Source of the DNA: Cristatella mucedo
Lineage: Eukaryota > Bryozoa > Phylactolaemata > Cristatellidae
NCBI GenBank assembly: GCA_009760855.2
Contig: WPIO01000007.1
Location: 2,510,001 to 2,574,000 of the forward strand
DNA length: 64,000 nt
Direction: 5' to 3'
The notes beneath the pieces are model-generated. The model searched no databases and was not told the DNA's origin. It worked only from the letters and a program-made list of their open reading frames with translations. Numbering within the stretch: the first letter of the stretch is position 1; every line of letters starts with the position of its first letter. The position numbers and the translations under genes are program-made. Positions 11,511 to 24,100 of this stretch are shown here, piece after piece.

Positions 11511-12575
11511 ATTTTGTAGATTATGCTATGTCCGGTCCCTAATGATTATAACTTAGGAATCGCTGACAATCTCTAACAACTCACAATCTGAATGAGGTAG
11601 CACGCCAAAGTTTCAATAAGCTACGAATCAGAATACATTTCTCTATTCGATAGACCTCTTTGTGTCTGAAGCAGTGTCTGAAGTATTCCCAGATTATGTT
11701 TATGAAAACAATCGGTGGTCAGCATGAAGCTGTGGCTCTGGGCAATACAATTTCGCATTGCTGCAGGCACAGCGTTGCCAGGCGTGAGGAACGGGAACGA
11801 CGGCTGAGCGCTAAGACTTTGTTTAGCCACTTGATACTGTCAGCACCAGTATGTCACGCATGTTTACGTGCTATAAATTAATTCCAAATACATATTTTTG
11901 GGCAATAGCTTTGGTTGAGGGCTCTAAAAGGCTGTACCGCTTTCATTTGACCTAATCGAAAGTAAGTCGCTGAAGGCGCACCTATTGGAATTCCTTGCAA
12001 GGGTTCTCTTACTTAATAAGCCTCGTACATAAGGCTGATTACTTTATTAACGGATGAACTTAATAAGCCTGATGGCCCCCTTCGGAGGCAGACTCTGAAG
12101 GCCGCGACGAAGGTGCATGGCCCGAAGGGCGTCTTTAGACCCAAAAAAGACGCGATAGTTCCCAAAATGAACGGTAGCCTCTAAAAGAAGAACTTGAATC
12201 TGCACTCCGAATGCGTGCCGCCCGCACGCTCTCTTCGGCCCCGCCAGTAAAAACCTCGGCACGAACCAATGTGGATATGCTGAAGCGTTTCGCCGGTCGC
12301 GTGATACTTGAAAGTCTCTCTAGATAAAGAGATACAAATAGACCCCATTCCAGGACGCCGATAGAGCATCGACACCTTTGTCCAGTCAAATCTAAAAAAA
12401 GAACGCGCGGCTAAGCGCCTCTAAGCTTCTAGATTCACGAAGTCACCACCAGGAAAGCGTCTCCTTACAAACCCTCTCCACAAACGACTGATGTATCTTT
12501 TTACCAAAAAGCCTAAAGCTGCACGCTGAAGATGTTACGCACTGCAGAGGACTCGCGCATTTCTTTCACGAAAGT
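11511..12575. other. Gene-free stretch
   Basis: The part at 12060-12400 is GC-richer and unlike its surroundings, but I recognise neither a protein nor a structured RNA in it. Confidence 0.35.
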
Positions 12576-13260
12576 GGTAATAATAATAATAATTATAATT
12601 ATAATGCACTTGATTAAAGCGCCCTCAGAGAACTCTATCTCTTTCTAGGCGCTTTACATTTGCTGCCAAGGAAACACGGTCGAATGATGAGTGGTATCAT
12701 TCTTGATCAACAACATGAAAAACATGGTTAGGGGTGACACGCACAGGGTCAGCATGCAATTGGGGTTAGTGACAGCATGCAACGGTGTCAGCACGCATAA
12801 GCACATAAAGGACGAATCACAGGGACCCACTAAATGCGGTCCTAAATAGGTGCATTTATTAATTTCTTTTTAAATGTGGTCAAGTCAGGGTATGTTGTGA
12901 TGCAAGTCGGGAGTGAGTTCCAGGCTTTGGGAGCATACGAACGATATGCACCGTCTCTAAAGGATTTTAGGTTTGTACAAGGTATAGGTAAACAGTTAGA
13001 TTCCGAAAAGCCGGTGGTGCCACGCATGGCCTGGCGCGGAGTAGATCTGATAGTTAGGCTAGAGCCAACGAATGGAGGGACCTAAAAGTGAGCGACAAAA
13101 CTGAAGTCGATCAGTTGTTTGACTTTTAGCCAGTGCAGGTCGGCGAGAAGTGGTGTGATGTGGCAACTACGACGCTCACGACAGACGAGGCTAGCTGCAG
13201 AGTTTTGCACCAGCTGTAAGCGCCTGATTGCACATACCGGTAGGCCCTACTTTAGACACC
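12576..13260 (-). repeat. LINE-2 fragment with ORF2 C-terminus and (AAT)n tail
   Basis: The minus strand encodes SYAPKAWNSLPTCITT and DLTTFKKKL, the characteristic LINE-2 C-terminal block, then the 3' UTR and an AT-rich trinucleotide tail at 12576-12606. It is truncated at its 5' side near 13260. Confidence 0.8.
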
Positions 13261-14280
13261 TATACAGAATATGAAAATAAAGGCGATACTTCCTCGACAA
13301 AGATCGTCGTGCCGAATTCAAGGTTATTGAGCGGGGCGACCGAGCGGCCTTTAGCGACAGTATGTAGCGCGAGGAAGCTAAAATCGCTCGAAAGGGGCTG
13401 CATATCTATGGAACTATCTGCGTAACCGCTGCAGACAGCTACCTGCGCCAAAGCTAGTAATTATCCCGTAAAGAACCTAAGTCAATATGCTCATTATTAT
13501 CCGTATTTTAAATGCCTTATGCAAATTACAATTTTAGTAAAAACCTATGAATCGTATCTCAGTCGTGCTCTGCGAGCTGACCTCGACCTATCCTGCTGCT
13601 CACGGCGGACGCATTTGTTTCCTGCTGCCGGCGCCGTCGCAGAGCTCGTGGCATTGGAGGTAGGTATTTAAATCCAGATGACCGTCGCTATTGCGCACTG
13701 TTTGTCCATCTAACTTCGTGTGTTTATATGACGTATTTTGTCTTTTAAATCACATACCCATGCTCTGCCTCTTGTCTGCTTCTTGAGGACGCTTTATTGT
13801 TACTCGCTAAACGTAATATGGCGGCGCCCGTCAACATGCGTTTTCACGCATATATGGACGTTTGCGTCATACGAGCCCGTCGCTCATACATGCAGATTTT
13901 TGAGTCGTTTCATGCCCAGTATCTGCCCCAGTTGTAGCCCCAGCGGACAATGTTTTCGAGGCTACCCTGTATCTGGCCAATAGAAGAGGGAGGTCCGCGT
14001 TCTTCGTAGGTATTGCACATTTTTATTGGCGCCTGGTACCGCGCTGTAACTTGCTAAACATCGATTCTGTTACTGCTTGCACATTTTTGCGCTCGATGCC
14101 TGATGTTGCTCCGGGGAACTTTGAACAATTGCATGGCCGTACGCGGAGCTACTTGACTTGTAGACCACTAAGGGATTTGTTGCCATGTACAGTAGATGAC
14201 TACGGCTTCTAGCGTCGTAGGGAGGGATTATAAGCTTTCCCGAGGGATCTCCCCACCACGAGAAAGCCTATGCTGCTGAC
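13261..14280. other. Stretch without a recognised gene around the YY1-type motif
   Basis: CpG-containing DNA with splice-donor-like gtaggt at 13660 and 14006. No first exon could be proven. Confidence 0.3.
13815..13825 (+). promoter_or_regulatory. YY1-type motif around an ATG
   Basis: The sequence aatatggcggc fits the AAnATGGCGGC YY1 consensus, which in many animal promoters lies just inside the transcript and includes the start ATG. The ATG here opens a 38-codon frame (MAAPVNMRFHAYMD...). It is 2.5 kb before the first candidate exon of the RBM33-like gene, but the phase to that exon does not fit obviously, so this is only a lead for the first exon. Confidence 0.25.
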
Positions 14281-14859
14281 CTCCAGTTAAATGAGAATGT
14301 TTGGTGGATTGGAATAGGTATCAGCAGGTACACGAGATGTAAATCTTTTCCTGGGCTATAATTCCCCGTGGATCAGATTCAGGTCCTAAGTTAATACTTT
14401 CTGAGGAACTGTGAGGCTCTTCTAGTGGGTTGGGTTTATATTTTGGCCACAGCCGGACAAAGGTTTCTTGGAGGAGGATCTGCAGTCTGCCTATCTGATT
14501 TCGATGATTGCCGAAACTACAGTCCAAGGAGGTTTGAAGACACGGATTGCAGAAGTTATATAACTGAAGTCATAAATGAGCTCCTGCAGTGCTGTGCAAG
14601 CAAAGCCGAACTTACATTCGAAATTACCCATTGATCCGTCAAGTATTGGCCGAGTTATGGAATTTACACGGCACAAAGATAGACTGTAAATGAAACTGTT
14701 TAAAAGTCACACACGTCACAATCATGTCTCAAAAAGCTGCAAACATTTATACTCGGCAGTAAAAAAATTCTAGCAGTATGGCCGCTTGTGCTGCTGTGGC
14801 TGTAAATTCATTCGGTAATAAGTGGGGGTTTCTATGATGCAAGACATAGTAAAGTTATG

Positions 14860-15420
14860 CTAAGCGTGTGAAAATAGTGATTAACAGCCCAAAAACACAC
14901 GTGCTAGCTCTTCTTGTGACGTTGTCCCAAATGTTGGTGCAAATTATTACGAATCTTGCCAGGAATAGAAACCACAAGCTCCTTCGGTGTCTCTTCTGCT
15001 GTAGCACAGTCGACTGAGCATGAATTTTACTGAAAAAGGTACTGGCGTAGACAAAACATCTGGCTTCAGCTGCCTGTTGCTCCATATTCATTTTGTAGGG
15101 TTCAGATCGGGCGACTGCACCTGCACCAAATAGGGATTCACTAAAAAGTACCTCACCTGACTGGCAGTTTTCGAAGGGTCATTATCTTGCTGCCACATGT
15201 AATGACCACCAATCGGAGTATTTAAGCCTTAAAATCCACTTTTCTTGGCCAACAATGACTTGAGTAAAGTATTCTTTTGAAGAATCCTTGTTTGGTGCTG
15301 GTTCTGAGGCTTAGCCGGTCGCTTAATTTGGACTCCATAAAACGACTTTTGAAGGATATCGATAGGCAGCTAAGGCAGGGTATCCAACCTCCACCTGTCA
15401 GTGGCTGACCTTTTCAGTAG
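14860..15420 (-). pseudogene. Tc1/mariner-like transposase relic
   Basis: The minus strand near 15080-15210 reads MWQQDNDPSKTASQVRYFLV and then QSPDLNP, the DDE-region signature of Tc1-type transposases (QDNDPKHT... and QSPDLNPIE). Frameshifts and stops break the frame before and after. The minus-strand stretch to 14860 continues as the C-terminal piece. Terminal inverted repeats were not located. Confidence 0.7.
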
Positions 15421-16311
15421 AACTTGGGGTCTTTGAAAGAAAAGACAATGCATAAGCTAGTGGCCTCTGTATGCATGAACAGCATCTGTTTGTTTTTGAG
15501 TTGTCTCTGCCTTGACTTTGCTTAGCATCATAGAAAATCCTCTTACAACTCTATTTCAAATTACAGCCACAAATTACATTACAAATTTACAGCACAGGTA
15601 GTGGCAGCCATACTGCAAGGATGTTATTGCACCATGTTGCACATCGATATATTAATGTTCAACAAGTTAGGACACAAGAGGTAGAGGAGCGATAGGAAAT
15701 TTTTTTGTCTATTTCTTTCGGTTTACATCCAAAATTAGGCATTATTTGCCTAATCGTTTTTAATGTTTAATTTTATGTGAAAGTCCTTAACCAGCCATTT
15801 CTAGCTTTTTTTTTTCAAGTTACCCTGAACAATTATTCGATTGTGTTGGATCGATGTTTTCAGTATTTTCTTTTGCATTTACTCTTAATAACTTCATTCC
15901 TGTTTTATGTCTGGACTTGGCATGGACTTGCATCTGTTGTAAGCTTGGGCAGAGCCTGGTCGTCTGCCGAAATCTGTTAATTTCAGTTGGTAAGAATTTA
16001 TTAATTATATGTACATAGTTAGGTAAGTGTGGCTCTTCATGTAGCTTGCTATAGCTATCAGCCTTAGTATTGGGGATACTATAGGACCCGTACTGTAGAG
16101 CCCATAGTTCTCTGTTAGATCAGTTGGCAATGTTTTCATAATAGCACTGAATACCAAGAGGTTATTGAAACTTCTGAGCACTCTCAATGTGCCTGTGTCT
16201 TGCTTTTGAAAATGGCAGCCGGTAAGAGCTGCATTAGCTTTTTCTTTGGGCTTTTTAATACCACAATTAGTATGGAATTATAAACAAAACATAATTTGCC
16301 TTTTTTATTAG
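15421..16311. other. Gene-free stretch before the first candidate RBM33-like exon
   Basis: AT-rich; no repeat or exon recognised. Confidence 0.35.
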
Positions 16312-16408
16312 ATTGAAACCACAAAGAAGGCAAAGGTGAAAAGTGGTTCTTTCGTTAGTGATGCTGGTATTAGCCACAAGAAGTCATCCTCATCTGCTCA
16401 ATACAGCG
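16312..16408 (+). CDS. Candidate exon A of the RBM33-like gene
   Basis: Acceptor tttttattag and weak donor gttggt. Only one frame is open ([10 protein letters not shown]...[10 protein letters not shown]), Lys/Ser-rich, starting in phase 0 and ending with one extra base. It joins exon B in phase but has no recognisable similarity, so its place in the gene is tentative. Confidence 0.3.
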
Positions 16409-19400
16409 GTTGGTTTTATGATGTGCTACCTTTTGCTGTTCATTTTAATGATTAAGTATTTTGTATAGCACCCTAAGACAACCACATCTCTTCCCTAATG
16501 GTTTACAAATCGGTATAAGTGAACCGATAACCAAATGTTTATGACATGCTATGTATCCCGGAGATACTTTACATTACAATACTTATTTATAAAAACATGC
16601 AATAGGACAAGTTATCGTGGTTAGAAAAGCGATCTAAAGCACACGAAAAGACAGTGCCACTAGTTCGTCTGACCCTTTCTTAGTAATATGTCCTGAATCG
16701 TGCACAGGTAGCACGCAAAGCACACGGATAAAAAGTGCAGGGAAAGCAGGTTCAGATGCCTCTTTGGCTGAGACTTAAAAATTATGCAATGGTACAAGTC
16801 AGTGAAGCTGCGTATAAGCCTAATCTTTGTATTAAACAATTTCATACTCATATAAGCATCCTATAGTACTTGGGACATGGTCATCAATGTTGGTGTAGCT
16901 TACTTTGCTCGGCAAAGCCATCGCCTTAACGTCATTTGAATACCCGTGATTTGTGCAAAAATTGGCATATCTGGCTGTTTACTGAAAACATGCATTTCAA
17001 GCCCATGATGCCAAGGCATTTTATTGCAGCACTTGGCTATGCCTACCAGCTTTTATCGCCTTGTATGTTTTTATAATTTGTGCTCCATTTAATCAATTTT
17101 TTGAAGCATTGTAGAATCTTTATTATGGATGCAAGAGATCCTTAAGAATCTAAGTCAATAGGAAAATTGATTATTACAAATTCGCTAGTGCCAATATAAA
17201 TGTAGCTGGGTTTCGACGGTATATAAATAACCGTGGTGCTTGCATTGTTTCTCTATGTTTTCATTGTTGTTGCTGTTAGTGAAGGTAGCTGAGGTAGCTC
17301 TATATTTTTTCAGTCTAAGCTGAATTTGCATACATTTTGAATGTATTTTGTGCATTTCCACGCAAGTGCTATACATGTCCGTGTTTGGTTAGGTATGGGC
17401 ATGACTACTTGTGCTTTTTTGTGTTAGCTAGATAGAAAAAACTACATTATTGTTAAGTGTGGTTCATTCAAAACTACACATTTAGTGGTGTGTTGGAAGT
17501 TATAAGTTTAAACTTGTCTTTCCATGTATGCTTTTGGTGTTACTCAAGGGATATGTGCTCTCACTTCACGACATAGGTCGGCGGTTGGAATCATGCATTG
17601 GCAATCCTGTTGCCTATTTATTGCAAGCAGTGAACGTAGCTGCTAATTCTCTTGTGCCTTTATAAATATGGAAATGGGGCTGTTGAGTTGGGGATTTTGG
17701 CTTGTAGCTTTTGACTATACGTGCACCACGATAGAAAAGCATCGTCACGTTGTTGCATCAGCAGATCGTTAGTTTCGTACTTAAACTTGACCATCTGTTT
17801 TAGTGGCAGCAGCAAATTCTTCAGTGATCAGTCTGGTGATGTCGTGGAAGAGAGGCAGCTCTGGCGAAATGAGGTCAGTTTGATTAACAGCATGTGTTTA
17901 TTGGTTTATTTGGTTAGTGCTATTTATAGTCTTAATTATTTTTTTTTAAAGATTTGGTTCTTCTCTGTGGATCTTGTTTGCAGCAGTTCCCCTGCTGTAC
18001 TAATGACATTAAAATCAAAGCCGGATGTTTGCAATTTGTGGGATGCCTGTATAAGCTGGTGTGTTTGTGGAACTTGAGATTTGGTATTAGCCCATCAGGG
18101 TTTTGATAGGTAGGCTGTTCTACCTTAATAGGACAGCGCTGTTACTCATGCAGTCTTTTAATAGTGTATGGCCCATATCTCAGTTTAATTTTTCACATTT
18201 GCGAAATCTTGAGGTTGTATTTTCTTGTTCTTAAATTATTTTAAGCGATTTAGCAGTTTGGCAAACCATTCAAAAGGCTAGTGCAACCACAAGTTTCAGC
18301 ACGTGTTAGCTTTACTTATTTCTGCCACTGTTGTGGCCTCGCCTTTTTAGGCACCAGGCTAATTACTAATTTGTCCTAATTTAAGAGTTCCAAAATACCT
18401 CAAAATCTCAATTTTAGCCTATAATACCTAGTTTTTTTGAACCGGGTATTCATTTGATTAAGGGCAAACAAACTGGTCAACGGGCAAGTGTCTTTTATGA
18501 TTACTTCCGAAGTAAGTGGTGCATTACGGACATATCTACATCTAAATTGGTCCATGCTCCTGTGACATCCCGTCTCGACTTTTGTAACTCACTGCTTGCT
18601 GGACTACCGGCCTGTACAATCTGGCGCTTACAGTTGGTGCAAAATTGTGCAGCTAGGCTTGTCTGTCGTCAGGGTTGCAGTTGCCACATCACAAGAACCT
18701 GAAGACGCATGTATTTATCACACCATTTAGTGGATCAATGTGATTGATCCTTTGTGTGCTTATGCATGCTGACACTGCAAGCTGCCACTAACCACACTTG
18801 CATGTTGACCCTGTTTATGTCACCTCTAACCATAAGCATGATACCGTGATATCCTAGGAGGTAAGGTGCTTGCTCTTTACGAGACCGATATCGTGTGTTC
18901 AAATCATGAAATAGGGGATTCTTTATTGCCAACTGCAAATGGTGAGCCATTAACGCTCTTCTGCCGATATACAAATGAGGTTGTTAAGCAGCTAATATTA
19001 TTACCAGTAATCCGATCATGCTTCCTTTACAGCATATGTGAAGTGCCTAGAAAAAGATTAAGGTCTCTGTGGATGCATTCCGATTCACTGGTTGTGTTTG
19101 TTACTAGGGGTGTTCATTGTAGTGCTACTTCTAGTGGACATTGATAGCTGGCAACAGAATCAAGTATATAGTATATTCAATGTTTATTTAAATAAAGTAA
19201 AAACTTGCTGGTGCAATGTCTTAAGGAAATTGCGAACCTGAGTTTTCTCGTTGCCTTGTAATGGCCTAAGATTTAAAACTGCTTAGGTAAAAGCCAACCT
19301 TGCATTGATGCATGACAATTAAGTAAGTGTATAAAGAATCCCAGGCCAAGTTTAACGAATGCTTCTTCCTGCCAGCTCTGACAATGCAGAGCAGCTTGCC

Positions 19401-21080
19401 TTGATTATTATTCTGCCCATATTTTGGTAATCGACTGGGTTTGGTTCCTGAAGCTAACACTTTCTTTCACATGTATGCATTTTATTTTGCTATTTCATGT
19501 TCCGGGCTATTCGAGGTCCAAGTTATTAGATATGCACACACACACACATATATATATATATATTTATCTAATATATATATATATATATATATATATTAGA
19601 TATATACATATATGTATATACAAATATATATCACTTGAATACCCATTACTCACATGGCCATCTTCGTGAATGCACTCTAAAATGCCGTATTATGGCTTGC
19701 TAAACTTCAGGTAATTGTTTCTATAATATATATATTTATTATATATTTATTATATATTATTCTTCATATATTATAATAACTGTCATCTTGATCGTAATGA
19801 ATATATGACCCATATTTTTTTATCATACTTTAGTTTAGTAGTACATCGCTAGTGTTTGTGAAGATTTATTACATGGCATTGCATTTGGGCAATTTTCTCC
19901 GAGATTATCAGCTATTGCGAGTGTGTGACTTGCTTTTAATGGTGTTATACAGCAATGTATCGGGCTATTTTAGTGAAGATGAAGAAGAGAACTGCGACGT
20001 GCTCCGTGTTGACGATGTGAGTCCTGCATTCATTTTTTATTTCTGACTTGCATTTCATGAAGTAATGGTTTCATTATGTCGTATCGTGCTTATGCATAAA
20101 TGTTTTGTTGGCATCTATTTTGTTATTAAGTGCACACGTTGTTTGTGTTAGTATATGCTGTTGGCTTTAGTATTTTTATTAAATTCCGTAATGACAAAAG
20201 TGCCCTTTATAAATCCATAAAATTGGTGACAAGGGATGCAGTGGTCTTCTATACTTTACCATGTCTTCCAAATAGTTATTTCCAGAAAGATGGAAGAAAT
20301 GAGGTTTTGTCAAGAAGTTATTCCAAAGCACTGCTTATTTTTACTTCAGTTATTTGATTCATTGGTTTGTGTAACTGAATCAAACTCGAAAGTTATGAAG
20401 TGTGCTTTAGATTGAGAGCAGGTTCAGAAGTCAAGGATTGGGGAATAGGCCGATGTTTGCATTATTTCATCGCAGATTTTTGTAGAGCTGGGCGTTTGAT
20501 TCTGGCCACCTACTTCTCTGTCTACTCTGATGGAAAAGCCCAGCTGTCAAGCTAGGTTCAGCGTTTATCTTCTTTTTGTATAACTGGTTTGGTCTTTCCT
20601 AATTGCAGGATAAACTCGATGGAAATAGCTCAGAAGTGCCTGAAGCAGGTTTTCTAATTGTTGGTCCCTCACGGCACGTTTTCACTCTTTGTAGCTTGCA
20701 GACGCTATGTGATTGCAAGTAGCTGACAGCCTTATTATAATATCGTGCAGACCGGACATTATCAATATATTAACTGCCCTGGTTTGCTTTTAAGTCTCCC
20801 CTCTTACACCAGTAATGTGATCCGTGATAACAGATGTGTCATGACTATTGAGATGACTACTGCCGAAGGCTCGAGTGTTTTTGTCTTTGAACCCGCAAGA
20901 GTAAGCAGAAGTGAGCAGGTGCAAAAGGGCTAGTTGCTGCTATTGCGTACTACCATTTGTCACTAGTTCAGATATTTGTCGAACGTTGTTTCAATATCTG
21001 TCCTATATAGTCGTCTTGTGTAATACTATTCTAATGGTAGCTTGGTATTAGCTATGCATACATGAAAATACCAACACACA

Positions 21081-21133
<53 letters not shown>

Positions 21134-24100
21134 TATCTGCTACACAAGTTTTGTTGCACGTGGCCTGCTTTTCTACAGGTAGCAGTTGAAGCTACTGTAA
21201 CTTGGTGGTAAATACCAACACATTTTTTGGTCATTGGCTATCAAGAAACAGTGTGTAGGTAAGTCCTTAACTTCTTGCTTAGGAGGACTTATGGGTGTTG
21301 AACCCTAGAAAAAAGTAGGCATATTTGTTGATGCTCTCGTAGTAACTGGATAGCACTGTTACCGAGGCCTGTTGCGGTTCTGGATTACCAATTGAGCAGG
21401 ATCTCTTAACTCAACTCACCTATTCGTATACTGCACTGTAATGCTCGAAAAAATCTACCATGGAACAAATCTATAGCCGTTGGACTCGGAAATATGGCCG
21501 ATTCTTTTTGTGCTACATTTGCACACATAATATCGTCAAATAGATGGTTTGACATATTATTGACACGTTAGCACACTAGGGAAATTGGGCTGACACTTAG
21601 TGACCTTGGCCGTAGTCTGCAGACCATACCGACAGGTGTGTGATGCACAGCAGCTATATCAAAGGGAGGTGGCCTTACATATTTTGTGAATGACCAGCTA
21701 TTGCCTTACCAGCTTGGTAAGGTTAGCAACCGAGACATCACTTGGAAGCTGGAGATAAGAGAGGAAGCTGTCTAATATAGCATTCGGAAAATGTCCGAGC
21801 TTGGGACGATGAAGAACCAGCCTTTGTCTGGATGCACTATGGTTTCTACGAGTATGGGTGATCAGTTTCTGAAAATGGAGTGCCGGGCCATTTTCCACCA
21901 GCTCAAGTCTATGCCAAAATTGCACATGTCCGACATATCAGCATTGGATTACCCATAATGCACAGGAACCACTGCAACGAAATTCGTTCCTAGCCACCTA
22001 TTTCCCAACCTGTTCAGCATCTAGGCAAAGTCGTCACATTCTATGATCTTCTTATGCTGTAGTTCGACGAAGGTTCCAGGTTTGACCTTTGTCTACAATA
22101 GCTTTGGAAAGACATGTTGGAGGTACTTAAAAAGCTGCCGCATAAATTTTTTTAGAGCCGAAACACATTGGTTGGTAAGGTCCAACCTAATGTGGGCTGA
22201 TGGCATGAACACCCTCTGGGGTTTTGCAACGGCTCCCACCTGATGTTGCTCGTCCCTACAGAGAACACGGTCTTCTTCGGCTGGTCCCTTTTGTTATGGT
22301 GCGCCTTGGTGTCCCGGCTCTCCCATAAGTAAAGAGAGCATGGACACTTTGGGAAACTGCCTTGCAGGTCCATCAGGAATTACACCCTTTTGAAGTCTCC
22401 TATGACCTCACAGCCATAGTCGCCATACTTCAAGGCACCCAACATCTTGACACTAGTGTAAAGTTTGAGGTGCACCAAGTGAGCCACAGGGACCAAGGTC
22501 TCTGATCAGATCGTTGATGTCATTCTGGTCGGAGAAGTATGGCTTTCTCTCCTCAGCCATATCTGTGAAATTAGAATGATCTAATGAAAAGATCTGTGAA
22601 ATTAGAATGTGGATTTGCAGTATCTTCCTTGCTGTCCAACTTGCTGCTCTCTCATAAATATGACTGATTCTTCTTCAGAAGGGTGTGGACAGGGAGCTCA
22701 GGTTAGTATGGTGCTGGGGGCGATGTATAAAGCAATGCTAGGATACTTGATGGGAGACCTACTCTTTCTGGTTCGACGCTTGTAAGGGTACACTATACAC
22801 AAGTAGCAGTTGCTTAAATGGTCAGTCGGTCCCCCGAGTTCTTGGGATAGCAAACTTCTTGGCTCTCTTTTCTCCCATGTTCCAGCCTTGTAAACATATC
22901 AGAATTATATGAACTAAATTTCTTGCACACTAACTAATATTGTGAAATAAATTTCATTTAGCAAGCAGCAATTGCTCACATTTTTTTCACGAGTTCAGTT
23001 GGATTGTATTCATGTGCTATTAGGTGCCCTAGGCTTGTCTTGTTCCCGGAAAGGCATAGTGGAGTATACTTTATATTGCTAGTGCATCTTATTAGAAGCT
23101 TTCACGGAATATTTTTTGCTCTTGATAAATTGTCCGCCCACATAGGAAAATGCATCTGCTGGTTGCAAGCAGCCTTTGATGCCATATTGCTGGCCCCCTT
23201 CACTATTTTCTTACTCTGCAATAAAATAAATGACAAATTGTTTGTTAAAGGCACCTGTGTACTATTGCATTTATCTGGATATTGCTGTATAGTTTTATAT
23301 CCTCCTAATTCTAACAAATTCGGGTAGCAGCACACTTGAATAGCTGTACGATTGCTGTATACACGAACCTAATGTCCAAACCGTGCCAAACAGCAAACCA
23401 AGAGAATTTCAAAATGTAAATGTTGTTGAATCTTGGAAAAAGCATCAGCGTTTTTCTGTTTCTGCCAGGTTTGGTTTTCATGCAATATGTGGCACGGCCT
23501 GCATTCATTTTAAATATCTACCCTTTTTCTTCTATTCAGGCGAGTCCTGTTTGTGCCATGAGCATATTTTCATCAGAATTGGCTGGTATCGTGTAATGAT
23601 ACATCATTTGCAGTTAGCTTTGGAGGAAGTGGGTCCCAGCTAGTAAAAGCTTGGTCAGCCAGGCCAGGAATGGAACCTGGTATCTTTCTATTAATGGTCG
23701 AACCTCTTGATCACACACTCGGATTAACTCATTCTAATGTGATGCTTGATTCCCCATTAAATAATAAGGATGATAATGCATTTGTATAGCACCCTCAGAG
23801 AAATGAACCTCTTTCTAGGCTCTTTACAGATACTGTATAGAAAGCATTACCAAATTATTGGTGGTAACATCTGCAAGCAGCAGGCGTCGTTTAAGCAGGT
23901 ACATGTACATGAAGAGCGTATCATAAAGGCCCACCAAATGCTGTCAACATGGTAACTTATCTTTAGGAATAATAAGAGCCAAAAGTGCCGAAAGAAGCCA
24001 CCCCAAAAGTATTTCTCGGGATTGACTGAAAAACACTTCAAATTTCGCTCTGATATTGAATTAACGGCTGAAGTTTTACTTTGATATGCATATTAATGGC

